Shown one piece after another: positions 49,635-62,216 of a stretch of 64,000 nucleotides of DNA. The position numbers and the translations under genes are program-made. The notes below the pieces were generated by a model that worked only from the letters and a program-made list of their open reading frames with translations, had not been told where the DNA came from and ran no database searches. How positions within the stretch are numbered: the stretch's first letter is position 1; every line of letters begins with the position of its first letter. Origin of the DNA: Auanema rhodensis (lineage: Eukaryota; Nematoda; Chromadorea; Rhabditida; Rhabditidae); contig OZ059894.1 in NCBI GenBank assembly GCA_964057225.1, positions 8,876,131 through 8,940,130 of the forward strand, written 5' to 3'.

Positions 49635-51081
49635 TTAGTTGTTCTGAAGTCTTTCGACGTCGCCGTTAGGGCTGTGGTTGTCGTCGAGACACAGGCGAAC
49701 AACACTGTCAGATCGCTCATGCGTCGTCATTTCTTTGGAACTCTGTCAATCTCTTTGTCAGTCATGATATTTTCTATTGATGTCTCTCGGTCCACAGTCT
49801 TCTAAGACCAGGCCCTAGCGTCAAAGTCGTAGCTAGCACGTTCTCCGCCCATGTACAGCATCTATGATTGACTTCATTGCTTCTTCATCATCATCCCTAT
49901 TTTCATGTTTCTTCTTATTATCATTATCATTAGCAGAAGTAGCAGCAGTAGACTGCTGGCCAACCAGCTAAGATCAATACTGTACTGGAGATGACGACAA
50001 CGAGACACTATTGGTCCAACACGTTGTAAAACCGGCAGAAGAATAAGTAAACGAAAATGAAAAAGGAAAGATACTTCCATGGCTTCAACTCCAACGTCCG
50101 AAAAAATAACCTTTATTACAGTTTATAAAACCAAGTTCTTTATAGGGAGGGGCCCACAATCTAAACTCTAATATTAGCTTTCCATACCGCAAAGAAATGC
50201 CCTTTTTGATAGTTAATCAGTTATACTAGAGTACTATTACAGTATCCAACTACAAATTTCACAATGAAAGTAAGATTTTTTTGTGTATACAACCATAATT
50301 GGGCTATTTTTTTTTGAAAGCTGTGTTGAAAGGAATACAAAAAAACTTTAATGAGCTCATTTATTTTGTATAGAAGAATATTACTAATATGTGTTTTTAT
50401 ATATTAGTTGATACATCTATTTATATGTACTGATACAGTATAGAAATATAGAAGATGAGGATATCCGGCAACTACTGATCACTGTGATACCGATGGCATT
50501 TTGTCAACGACAATACCCTCGATCTCATAGTCATAATCTAGATTTGAGATATAAGGTTGTATATTCACAGCTTGTTTTGTATTTACGATGCATACACACC
50601 TTAACAATTAATTATATTAGAAATATATTTAAGAAATAAGAAAACATCTTTTTTATTTTGTTTTTTTGTATTTTATGTATCATATATCATATGTAATTAA
50701 ATTAGAATAAATTATTTTACGTATATATCAAAGATAACAAAACTACAACATTTCATTTTAAACTGAATTTTCTAGCTAACCGGTTGCATTTACTTCCGTG
50801 AGTAGGCCGATGGTAAGAAAAAGGTTAAAGTTTCTCGTTCATCCGGTAACTTTTCAAAGTTTAAATATTATTTTAATATAACATTTTTAGTTTTTTTCAC
50901 GATTTCATATCAGTGATCAAGCATCATCATACGTGATCTTCGCTAAATCGAAATAATCATCCTCAGTTTCTATTCTGAACGCCAACGCTACGCCGATACT
51001 CACGGTCACGCATATCAACCATATGACTCTCAGAAGGCATTCGTGATTGCGTGACGTAATTCATCCAAAGGCGCCGCAGAT
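49635..51081 (-). CDS. Hypothetical gene, four hand-joined exons, 5' end not found
   Basis: Assembled from GC-richer islands. Proposed exons: 51004-51081 (LRRLWMNYVTQSRMPSESHM, then VDMRD; donor GTGAGTAT), 50491-50537 (YDYEIEGIVVDKMPS; after TCTAG, donor GTATCA), 49857-49955 (QSTAATSANDNDNKKKHENR then DDDEEAMKSIIDA; after GGCCAG, donor GTACAT) and 49635-49742 (SSKEMTTHERSDSVVRLCLD then DNHSPNGDVERLQNN and stop; after TTGACAG). Phases agree at every junction. The last two exons are hydrophilic and look reliably coding; the first two are also open on the plus strand, so their strand is less sure. No family was recognised. The 5' end must lie between 51081 and the ABCD4-like gene, or the model is a 3' fragment. 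Confidence 0.4.
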
Positions 51082-51615
51082 CTTATGATTTCAACTAGAC
51101 TAGGAATTCCTTAGGACTTTTCAATAAAGTTGGTTCAACAACGCATGATATATATATGATTAACACTTAAAAAACATAAATTTTTATGAAAATATATACA
51201 AGACAACACGTGTAGCTCGCAGGGGATATGATACATACGGTTCCAGTAAAACAGAAGCAAATAGAACCTACTAAATCGCACCATTATTAAAGCGCAATAG
51301 TATATGATTAAACATAAAGCCACTTTTGACTATATACCCATCTGTGACAGGCAAGATTTCCAAAATATACACAAAATAATTAAAAAAGCGATTTCATAAA
51401 TATATAAATATATATATATACAAATGTATATATATACAAAATGCAAAGATCAAACGGATTTAAACCTTCAAAACGCTGTAAGGAAACAAAATGAACTGAA
51501 GTATCAAGAAAAAGGCAAAAATTGTGAGTAAGAAATCACAACTAGAAATGCAAAGCATATGGTCATGAATATCATTGAGATTGCTTATGAAGCTTCAAAG
51601 TAGAAGTATACCTGA

Positions 51616-54274
51616 TTACAAAGAGAGTACAGTATCGGTGCCCAAGATGCTTGCAGTTCTGCTGGCAACAGATACTGTATCTATATCGTGAAGAGTCCAT
51701 TCTCCTCGTCCTAACAACCGTAATTCCATATCATGGAACTGCTTTAGAGAGTATCGATGGCCTATGGATACGTAAGTTATGTTTTCCTGAAAATAAAAAA
51801 CATTTTAAAAATAACTATAAAATGTCAAACTTGTTGAAGCAGTCTGTATAATTGCATTTCTGTTTCGAACCCAATAGCACTTGTGGATTCATCCAAGAAA
51901 ACTATTTTGGGACGTGTATAGAACACTCGTGCCAAAGATAAACGCTGTAACTCTCCAGGAGATAAAGCGTCAGCCCTAGAATTGAAAATTAGTTCTGCAC
52001 AAGAATCCTAGAGCACACCAGTCAAAATCCACTGGAGTGTCAAAACCTTTACAACGCTCAAGCAAATGTTCCATTTTCACCCATTCCAAAATTTGAGTTA
52101 ACCGTTGAATGTCTAAAATGAAGATCGGTTTCTTTCTTAATTTGATAGATCACCTTTCTCAACAGGAAGTGCTTTAATAGGGTATACTAACTGCTGTCTG
52201 AGTGTCAATGCTCCTGAAGGGAAATAAGGCTTCTGTGGAACAAATAATAAATTCGATGGACGAAGTCTCCAGTGACGATCAACTTTTCCTAGATAAAAAG
52301 AATTAAACCCCCTTGACATGTTCACAGTATTTACCTGATGAAGCGTACCACAATCCAGCGAACATTCTAAAAATAGACGTTTTTCCTGCTCCACTGTCTC
52401 CAGTGATAAGAACATTTTGCCCTTGCAATAATTGTATAGATAGGCCTTAAGTTTTTCATAAAATGACTACATAGAACGGCTAAACGCACAAGAAACGATC
52501 ATGTTCGAAGAATCATTAGCAGGTGACAAGCAGGCTGAATCAACTGTTATAGCTACACCATCATCAGGGCAATCTTCCTCACGATCTAATCTTGCACCTG
52601 AACAAAACTTTGTTTACACTTTTATGCTATATAACCACAAACCTAGTAAAAACTGAGCTTCTTCCTCATCATCGCAATCCCTTTCTAATGATAGTTGTTT
52701 CCCATGAAGTTCTTCAATCTAAATCGAATCTTGAAACATGAACCATTTGATATTTGAACTCACAGTACGAGCCGTATTAGTTTTTTCATCATCATCAGAT
52801 GCAATTACAACCACACTAGATGGAACTGTGGATGGTGGTCTATCAGTTTCCAAACAATCGGAATGTAAACGGCGAAGCTCTTCATACAATTCAACAACTC
52901 TGATAAACAGAGAATAATCTATAGTCTGATCAAAAATCTAACCTGTGAGTTAATCCAGCAAAATTTGCAATCTTATCAGAAAGGCTCAATAAGTTAGTGA
53001 AGCAATATATCAGATAAAGATAGAAAAATGCATTCTAGGAAATAAAGAAGATGAATAACAGAAAAAAATGTTAAAACATACTCTTGAGACAATTCCGTTC
53101 AATTCTGTACCTTCCATATCATCATATGAATGAGTCATAAAAATCGGAATTCCGATAATTAGATAGGACAAAATACCACCAAAATATTCAAAAGCACCAG
53201 TAACAAAAGAGAGCACAAATCTCCATTCAGCAAGCTTCTTCTGTAAAAGCAAACATTTTCTAAATGATTTTGCTTTTAACCTTACCTGAGCTTTTAAAAG
53301 TGTTCGTAGTTTTTGATTAGCCATAACATTTTCTAAAAGTCCTGACTGATAGAAAGCTATAGATTCGACATTTGTGCGGACTTCCATATGTCTTTGTCTG
53401 AAATGAGACGAATTGGGCTAATGAGCAAAATATGTTAGATAAAGCTAACCTAAAATCTCCTTCACGCTTTTCCTGATTATTTACTAAGCCAATCATAGGC
53501 GATATTAAAAACTTGTTAACAATAGTTACAATAAGGAAATATACATAAATAGTAACAGGGCCCAGCCATCCAGAACTATAAAAACAATTTAATAAAAAAC
53601 GATAAAATTCAAAAAATGCTACCTTTGAAAAGTTAAATAAGAATAATAAGCTATTGTAAATGGAGCAATAACTACTGGACCTAGAAGGTCCGTGCAAAGA
53701 ATTTGAGTTGTTTTATCAACATCTTGTGTCATTCGTTGATCTCTGAAAAAATATAAATATTAAAAATAATGAGTTTACATTTCTTACGGGTTGTCTAAAG
53801 TATCTGAAGTCATTGTCAACTTATAAAATGCATGTCTTTTAAAATATAAACGATGTAAAGTAAAATTGCTAATCTCACGGCATCTAATGGTAAGCAAAGC
53901 TGAGAAATATTTAATCAAAGACAAGGTCTAAAAGAACGAAATTAAGAATAGAAAGAAAACCATTAACACTTACCAAAGCCTTCAAGAATATAATCAATGT
54001 TGCTTTTGCTGCTAAAAGACGAAAGCCGGAAAAGTTTCGATTACCCAGAACTACATAAAATTCACTTGACAGAATACCAACAAAATAAGTAGTGATTTGA
54101 TCTTAATATCATTAATTATATGCAGAGAATAAAAGAAAACAAACCGAGAAAGGTGCAGACTAGAACAACTAGAGCTATCCAAGTTGTTTTAGCATTTCTT
54201 CTTAAAGGGAATAACAATTTTAAAAAGGTTGATATCCTTTTTAAAGTTAAACAGTCTAGTGCCAAGTTACCCAT
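51616..54274 (-). CDS. ABCD4: ABC transporter subfamily D member 4 (lysosomal cobalamin exporter type)
   Basis: Start at 54274 ([39 protein letters not shown]). The transmembrane half includes [60 protein letters not shown] and [13 protein letters not shown], the ABC membrane domain with its EAA-like loop, then [21 protein letters not shown] Ser/Asp-rich linker ([17 protein letters not shown]) precedes the nucleotide-binding domain: Walker [29 protein letters not shown], signature [16 protein letters not shown], Walker [10 protein letters not shown]-loop [20 protein letters not shown]. The NBD resembles ABCD4 more than the peroxisomal ABCD1-3 (RYSLKQFH and [10 protein letters not shown] at the end). 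As a half-transporter it should dimerise; ABCD4 works with LMBD1 in moving cobalamin out of lysosomes. Stop at 51616. Confidence 0.92.
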
Positions 54275-54496
54275 TCTACAAAACTAATATAATTTAAGAA
54301 AAAATATATATTTTTTTAAATTTAAAAATTTAGCAAATGTCACAGCACTCCAGAACATAAAAATTCCAGTGTGATTGAAAGACAAGCCATTTGTAAAGGT
54401 TTCCAATATATTGGTCTCATGCCGACAATTTAAAATTTTTGAGTTTTGAAAATTTTCCGTGTTTGAATTTCATTTTCACGTGGTATTTTAGAAGAT
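54275..54496. promoter_or_regulatory. 222-bp divergent promoter between ABCD4-like and RFC1 genes, with a CACGTG E-box
   Basis: Shortest head-to-head spacer in the window. A palindromic CACGTG lies at 54477-54482, 15 bp upstream of the proposed RFC1 ATG. No TATA-like box is convincing in such AT-rich DNA. Confidence 0.4.
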
Positions 54497-57400
54497 ATGG
54501 TAGGTTTTGGATTTAATTTAGCAAAATCAGCCCATGTATTGCCTAGCTTATGTAGTACATAAGTTTATATAATCAGCTGATTCACGCAGTATATGACATA
54601 AGCAATACAGAACGAAAATTTCCAGAGTTTGGAAGACTACTTCAAGAGAAATAGAGAGAGTTATTCCACACCGAATACCAGTGTATTAAGTGCCTTGAGG
54701 AAAGAAAAACAGCCAGAAAGCCCTCGTAGATCAAATAAGGAAGTCAATAAAAAGAGATCACGGCGACTAGATACTACAAACTGTGAGGATAGAAGCGTCA
54801 ATGATGTTGTTCTTGAATGTGAGCTAAAGTGTATGATTCTGAGTAAACTACAAAAAAGAAATGGAAATTTTCAATTTCAGCGGATAACGAATCTCCTCTA
54901 CCATCGTCTTGTAGAAGAAGAATGGCTGGCAAACGGAAAATAGTTCATTGTTCATCAGGTATTTTTTGCTTCAATGTTAGATAACAGATTATCTAGGTTC
55001 CGAAGATGGGGAAGATGTCACACAAACAGATACTAAGAAAATACCTGATAAACATCGATCTAAGAGAGCGAAACTTGATAGCCACATTGAAGAACAACAT
55101 AAAAAAGGATCGAAAAATAAGCAAGAGGCTATTGAAGATAGTGACAGTGAGGTTGAATCCGTGCTCATTAAGTTATTTAATTTAATGTATCTTGTATAGG
55201 AAACAGCCACAGATAGTGAGAATGAGTTCATTGAGAAAAAGGTGCCAAAAAAGAAAAACAAATTGCTCCCCGGACAAACCACTTTATCTTTCTCCAAAAC
55301 TTCTAGCAAGTCGAAGGCGGCATCTGCAAGTGGCAAGTTTTTAAATAGAAACACTTCATTACTGCTATTCGTTTAGTTAGTAGTAAAGACAAGCCAATAA
55401 GTGCTAGTGCTTTTTTTGGTGATGATAAGTCAGCAAGTAAAACTGAAAAGGTGAGATATCTTGAACTTGTTTAGACTTATTTCTGTTTCTCAGTCAAAGG
55501 CCACGAAGATTAGTCCGTCTCAAAAAGAAAATGTTCCCAGAGTTACTGCTGAGGTTTTCTTGAATATTTGAAATTTCACTTTTTCATAACTCAATAGAAA
55601 GTCAAGAATTCTTCAACTTTGAAAAGAAAATCTCCTACCAAAATTGCAGTTCAGGAGAAAGGCCATAAGGGTGTTGAACCTGATTTGAAAGAAAAAAGTA
55701 CCACCAAGATAGACTTGTCAAAAAACAAAAAGGATACAGTTGTGGAAAATAAGCTTCCGAGGATATCAAATGAAACTGTTTCTTCGAAAAAAGCAAATGA
55801 AGTTTCCACGAAACAACCTTCTACTTCAGTTGTGGTAAAAAAACAAAAGGAGGTAAAATATTTTGTTGCATTTTACATTTCATAAAAATAACTTTCTAAA
55901 AAGGTGGTATATGAAGTTCCATGGGTGGATAAGCATAGGCCAAAGACTGTTGCTCAGCTCATTGGACAACATGGCGACAAAAGTCCTCTTAACAAGTTGC
56001 TCTTTTGGCTCAAAGAATGGGCGAAGCATAACCTAGGCGAGGGAGCAAAAATTAAGAAAAGTAAGCCTATATATTTTAAATTATTTGGTTTTATTGTTTT
56101 CGTTTGATTTGGCTCATGTTTCCAGAAAAGCCACCTCCATTCGCTACTCACACTGATGGATCTCCCTTCAAAGCGGCATTACTTTCCGGTTCTCCAGGTT
56201 CAAATTCGGAATATTGTAAAGCTCTAGTATTTGAAACATTTCCAGGGATTGGTAAAACATCATCGTCCCATCTGGCTTGTGAAAGTTTAGGCTTTAAAGT
56301 GGTAGAGATGAATGCCTCTGATGTACGTAATAAGAAACACTTGGAAGCTCAAGTAAGTTTTTGCTATATATAGCTTATACATGTTCAATACCAGATTGCG
56401 CAATTGACGGGATCTCATCAAATTGAAGAATACTTTGGTAAGAAAAACAGCGAAATTCATTCTAATGATCAGAAAGTCCATCATGTTCTTATAATGGATG
56501 AGGTTGATGGAATGAGTGGAAATGAGGATCGTGCTGGAGTACGTTGTTTGTAAAAATTGCTTGTTGAAAAATTAGTTTCAGATTTCTGAATTAATTCAAA
56601 TGATTAAAGATACAAAAATCCCAATCATATGTATATGTAACGATAGGTTTTAATTTATGTCGTCTCATGATTTTTATCTTAACGTATTTAGAGCTCATCC
56701 AAAAATCCGATCTCTGGCTAACCATTGCTATGATATCCGCTTCCCTAAACCCAGAGTTGAACAAATTAGGGTTTGAAAGAGTTAAAAGTGCGTGGATCAT
56801 ATACACATATTTAGAGTCGTATAATGAGCATTGCCTGTCAAGAAAAAATTAAAGTATCTAAAGATGAATTAGATCAAATAATTGAATTGTCAAGTTTGTA
56901 TATAATTTGAAACTCAGATTTTATTGCATTTGCAGACCATGACGTACGCCAAATAATCTATAATCTTCAAATGAGAGGAGCTTCTTCTGATGGACAAATC
57001 CAGAAAAAGGATTGTGCCATTGTTGGTTAACTATACAGTAGCAATTTTCTTCAATTTTTCTCTTTCAGAACACCTTTGATGCAGCTCGTCGTTTGCTTGA
57101 CTCCAGGGCAACTCTTCTCGAAAAGCAAGAAATGTTCTTCGTTGATTACGGTATTATGCCTTTATTTGTTCAAGAAAATTATCCTAACATGAAAAATGAT
57201 AAGCACCGGTAATTTGTGCTAGAATTCGTTGATGATTATTTCATTAATTATAGTGGCGTAGATGCTATTCGAGGATTAAGGAAAGCTGCAGATCTTATTT
57301 CCTTAGGAGATATTACTGATAAATGCTTGAGAACAACGGGAGCTTGGAAACTTCTCAATGAGCAGGTTCCAATTTTTTCTCTGCTGCTTTTCTGATCTTC

Positions 57401-58126
57401 TTTTTAGTGCATGTTTTCCTCTGCTTTACCTTCTATTGCTGTTGATGGTCATCTCCGAGCCATGATACAGTTCCCTTCATGGTTAGGAAAAAATTCGTCA
57501 GCTGGAAAAAGACAAAGAATGATGCGTCAACTTGCCTCACATGCGCACTTAAAGTAATTTGTATTGAATTGCTTAAATTCAATTAGTTTTTTTTAATAGG
57601 ATTTCTGCGGATACAAAATCTCTTGTAACAGATTATGTTCCTATTTTGCGTGATCGATTAACTCGGCCATTATTGACTGACGAAAAGAATGGAGTACAGT
57701 AAGTGCGTTTACAGTAAGCCATACTTTTATATTATTATTAGGGCTGTAATTAATACCATGACTGAGTATGATCTAGTGAAAGACGACGCTGATGCCATAG
57801 CTGAATTAGCTGTCTGGCCTGGTAAAATTGATCCTGGAGTAAAAATTCAGTCTAAAGTAATTTTTTTTATGATAACTTGAATTTTGATATTGTCTTAGGT
57901 CAAAGCTGCACTAACAAGAGCTCTAAACAAAACTACTCGTATGTTGCCTTATGCTATCGATGAACTTTCAAAGGGAAAAAAGAAAGCAGCTGTGACCGGT
58001 AATATATTTTTCCTTTGTTTTGTAAACATCGTTCTCTTAGATGCTGAAGCCGAAGAAGAAGGTAACGATGCTGATGAAGAAGCCAAGTTGATCGATGAAG
58101 AAGGTAACGTTGTTGAACTTGCATAG
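54497..58126 (+). CDS. rfc-1: Replication factor C large subunit (RFC1), apparently without a BRCT domain
   Basis: The proposed start exon is ATG alone (54497-54499) followed by GTAGGT; joined to the exon after TTTCCAG (54624) it gives MSLEDYFKRNRESYS, a PIP-like N-terminus (hydrophobic-x-x-aromatic-aromatic) as in other RFC1. A long basic, Ser-rich region follows (SDSEETATDSENEFIEKK; GQTTLSFSKTSS; ISASAFFGDD). The clamp-loader core begins VYEVPWVDKHRPKTVAQLIG. Walker A GSPGIGKT is rebuilt across an intron at about 56198-56245; Walker B is HHVLIMDEVDGMSGNEDRAG; sensor regions include IPIICICNDRAHPKIRSLAN and RFPKPRVEQIR. The RFC1-specific C-terminal domain has FVDYGIMPLFVQENYPNM, QFPSWLGKNSSAGKRQRMM and KVKAALTRALNKTTRMLPYA, with an acidic tail ending at 58126. 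RFC1 is the large AAA+ subunit that loads PCNA on primer-template DNA. The BRCT domain normally upstream of the AAA+ core is not visible. Confidence 0.93.
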
Positions 58127-59202
58127 GAAGACAGTCATAAATTGGTACCAATATGTTTCAACATTTTCAAATGAGAGCATGGGTAATTTCTTATTTTCAA
58201 ATTGAACTTAGTGAATTTTTGTTTTTTAATGTATGTATTTTGGATTAAGCGACTGTTTCATCAACATTTAAGAAATAAATTTAACGATTTGCATTCCAAA
58301 GCTCACATGTACAACTTTCAAGAGGACGATTTAATACAAGAGAAGTGTAAAGAAAAAATGCTATTTTAGATTGAGAGTATATCTAAGATTTTAGTGTGAA
58401 ATGCTATATGCGTGTGCAAAACTTCTCGTCTCACAACTTTGCCTAAATCACTATTTTTAGATTAAACTATCCATTAGTAACTTATTTTGTGGCTAAGTCG
58501 AAATAGTTTTCTTGCGATTTTGAATGAACCACACATGTTTATCAGGCCAGCCACAGTTTAGAAATCGGTAAAACAATAAGTACAAACATTACTAGGACAA
58601 TTGAGATCAGCAGAACTGTTGCATTCTTTGATTCTTTCATTAGTTATCTGAACTTCAGATTAGCTTTTGAAAATAAAAGTTATCAAAAATTAAAGTTAAC
58701 TCATCAACAATTTCAATAACTGAGGTTTTATGCTATAGCCGACAGATTTGAAATATTCTCCTTTTCGCTTTGTCAACAAGGCAAATTTCTGTTTATATCT
58801 GTTCTCTGCAGCTTAGAGAGATGCGCTTCGCCGATTTTTCAAGATATTCTTCTTGAAGCCAGAACGTCAGCTGTTTTGTTTTTTGCTCAGCACTTGACTG
58901 AATTAACCTTCGGCTATGTTATCTAGCGGCACTATATTTCTGATTATTTTTTTCTCATTTATTAGAATTGAACCGCTTTATACATTTTGAAGTATATTTT
59001 GCGATTTACAAATTATATTTCTAGTCACGTTTCAATCTTTCTATTCTAAATAGTCGTTGGCAAACACTTACAACTTAAAACTTGCTTTATACACATTCTA
59101 AGAAAGAGTGTTTAGATCATTGAGTATATATTCTTTAACAATTTTGTTTGAAACACATGATTTCTGCCTTGCACCACGTCTTCATTACACACAGATTTCC
59201 AG
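58127..59202. other. Intergenic region, RFC1 to kinase
   Basis: AT-rich spacer with the RFC1 3' flank (AATAAA near 58272) and the kinase promoter. A perfect short inverted pair CAAGA/TCTTG occurs near 58839-58856. No coding frame or RNA gene was recognised. Confidence 0.45.
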
Positions 59203-60672
59203 ATGTCCGATATTGATAGTATTGAACATTCAACATCATCGTCCTCAGGTTCAATAGAGGAAAAATTGCCTGCTCGAAATAATTTAATACGAGGAAGAGA
59301 TGGAGTGTATGCTGTGGGCAAAAAAATTTCTCAAGGTCGTTATGGAGCCGTTTATGAGGTACCCACTACCAGCCATTTGAAAACTTGAGGTTTTTCTTCA
59401 ACTTTAGTGTCTAGCACTTATATGCACCTAGAATTATTTGAAAGATATAAATTAAGAAGCTCATTGATTATTATTATCAGCAATGTTGTTTTGTTGTCGC
59501 TCATTGAAATTGTTTCACAGGTTCTAAGAAAACGAGATGGTAAGCCATTTGCTTGTAAATTGGAGATCTGCGACGCTCATTCACACGGATTGGATATGGA
59601 TTATACTCTCATGAATATAGCAGGAAAAAAAGGTATATCTAAATAATATCTTGTGCTAATCACCTTCTGAGGAGGATCTGAACCAACAAATTTCAGGATG
59701 CCAACACCTCAATCAAATGATTGATCGAGGGAAAATTGAGGAGCATTTTAAATTTTTGATCATGCCATTGGTTTGTTGATCTTTGAGGTTGTTCATCTGT
59801 TCTTAATTTTCAAGCATGGCGACAATCTTCTAAAAGTGCAATCATTATTCGAGGAAGGGAGATTTTCGCTTTCAACCGGTTTACGCTTGGGCTTATTAAC
59901 TTTGAAAGCTTTACAAGAAATTCACGAACTCGGCTATGTACATCGTGATATTAAAGTAAATTCTTAAAGTACTTCCTTTTGACATAATTTTTTAACTTTT
60001 AAGCCATCCAATTTCTGTTTCTCTCCTTCTTCATGTTCACCAAACTTCAAATTAATACTGATTGATTATGGAATTACTAGAGCTCATACTCATAAAAATG
60101 GTGAAATTCGTACTCCTCGCACTGACGTTCGTTTCCGGTAAGATAATTTTTTTATATAGTAAATGAAATGCTTCCATAAATTAAGTAAACATGAATAAGG
60201 TTGTATCTATTATTTCAGAGGTACATCACGTTATGCTCCAATAGTTGCTCATAAGGGTGAAGAGCAATCACCAAAAGACGATGTTGAGTCATGGTTATAT
60301 ATGATGATTGAATGGCTATCAGGTAATCATTCCTAACTGCTGAACGTATATGAGAATAACACTTATTTAGGCAAATTGCCATGGCATTCTGTGGATAAGG
60401 ATGATCTCGATGAAATCAGGGCAAGGAAGGAATATTCTCATGGAGATGAAGGTTCAGCTATCATGTTGAAATACAGTCCTAAGGTAAGCATATCTTAACT
60501 TGGTCTTATTAATGATTTGCCATTTCAGGTCGAATTTCGAAGAATAATGAAACATCTAGAAGGATTAAGCTATTACGAGCAGCCAAATTACTCATTGATA
60601 ATTGAAATTTTACATCTTGCTATGTCAAACAATTCTGTAAAAATGGATGATTCATTTGATTGGTTAGAATGA
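59203..60672 (+). CDS. Protein kinase of the CK1/TTBK group
   Basis: Start at 59203 (MSDIDSIEHSTSSSSGSIEE). The kinase domain begins VYAVGKKISQGRYGAVYEV; the Gly loop reads SQGRYG, so its first glycine is replaced. The ATP lysine is in KPFACKLEICDA. The CK1-group features are QHLNQMIDRGKIEEHFKFLI, MPLHGDNLLKVQSLF, LQEIHELGYVHRDIKPSNF and GTSRYAPIVAHKGEEQSPKD, DVESWLYMMIEWLSGKLPW. The Mg-binding motif is DYG (ILIDYGITRAH) instead of DFG. The catalytic HRD aspartate and the DVES aspartate are present, so activity is plausible. The C-terminus is short (SVKMDDSFDWLE, stop 60672), without a long regulatory tail. Nematodes have many TTBK-like kinases, often expressed in the male germline; a sperm role is only inference. 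Confidence 0.87.
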
Positions 60673-60868
60673 TTTGTGTTCAAAAATGTTTTTTTTTTCA
60701 AATTACGGTTGTTCCACTCACATTTTCTCATTAATCGCTTTATAGTGTAGTTCTGTGATACCTAAAAAAATGAAAAAAAGCTGAAGCTATTATATCTTGT
60801 TCAGAGTTCATTTTCTTGTAAAATAAATAAAACATATATATATCTTTCAATTTAGTTTATTTTTATTT

Positions 60869-62176
60869 TTAACATCCAAAATGTTGCGATAATGAATGTC
60901 CATTATTCGTTACTGCTCGTGTGCTCATATCATATTCAAATACTTGATGAGAAGTATACATTGTAGTTTTTCCATGATTCCAACTGTTGATTCCTCGAAT
61001 ATGATCAGGTATACCCTGAAATATTGTTTGAAATATATGAACGATATACTGAAAACAAACCACAAAATAGTCAGATGTTGATCCAGACATGAGAGATTTG
61101 TTCCAATATTCATCATAAAGTGCAAAATGTCCATCGTCCTAAACAGATATTAACTAATATGATTCAAAGATTAGTACTAATTGAAAACTTACAGAAAGAA
61201 GAATTTGGCGTTTATCATTCCATTTCAAAGCTGCATTTGGAGCAAATTTTACGGTTGATGGTAAGGTCTGTAATGCATCGAAGGACATGAAGGTGTTGAC
61301 ATATACAAATCATGAGTACCTTTGGATATGATGATATAAGCTCATACTTTTTGGATGAATCTGTCTTCTTATAAGCGTAAACATCTCGTTCATTTAAGAG
61401 TAAGAGCATCTCATTTGTATCATCATATACAGCAGATGTAACCATGGTTGGACCATCAGGAAAGGCTTGATGTAAATGAAGTTTGCCGGTGACTCTTAGA
61501 ATTGAAGTTGAAAAACCGGTTTACCGTAAAGACTATTAGTTACCTGTTATTAATGATTTGATAAACATTGAAAGAATCAAAAAGTAATTGTTCCCATGGA
61601 CCTATTATGATAAATCAGATTTTAAAAATGATGTGATCGATAAATAAAGAAAAGAAAAAGTATTCTGAATGTACATACCTGGAGTAAATGCATCAACCTT
61701 TTGAGGACACATATCACTATGTGAATCATGGATAACAAATCTTCAAAATAAATTTTAAAAGATAACAGTTTTTTCTAAAATAAAAACCTTTTTGTTGTTT
61801 GTGGAGCATGAGTCGTAGACACTGAAGGCTTGTGAGACTCGGGATGAGATGAAGCTTTTGGGAGAAGCTTAGGTGCCACCTAAAAAACGTAGTGCATGAG
61901 TTCAATATTTAAAAATGTTAAACATGCATGTTTATTTGATGGAATTGATATTTCAGCTCCTAGATCATCAGGAGTTGAATCAGAAAAAATAGATATTTCA
62001 TCTCCTAAATTTTGCTCTGCTGGGTTGATTGTAGTACTCTAAAATATGTTTTTTAAAACAACAATGAAATGAAAAGGAAAACGCCATACTGGTTCATTTT
62101 GAGTACTTTTGCTACCAAATCCAAATAAACCAGAATAAACTACAGGCAAGAAGCTAAATATGAACAGAAATTTCAT
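60869..62176 (-). CDS. Secreted hemopexin-like protein
   Basis: Start at 62176 gives a signal peptide (MKFLFIFSFLPVVYS). A low-complexity acidic/Ser region follows (STQNEP..; LGDEISIFSDSTPDDLGAEI), then a Pro/Ser/His segment (KASSHPESHKPSVSTTHAP). The C-terminal half has hemopexin-type blades: MCPQKVDAFTPGPWEQLL, VYQIINNRVTGKLHLHQAFP, TMVTSAVYDDTNEMLLLLNE, TLPSTVKFAPNAALKWNDKR and GHFALYDEYWN, then GIPDHIRGINSWNHGKTTMY, ending SLSQHFGC at 60869. The CP...VDAF opening and the terminal Cys agree with a disulfide-closed propeller. No metalloprotease domain is present, so this is a stand-alone hemopexin-like secreted protein; ligand unknown. Convergent with the kinase gene, 196 bp apart. Confidence 0.75.
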
Positions 62177-62216
62177 AATAATAGGAAAGTGAATAAGCTT
62201 CGTGAACTAACGTTAC

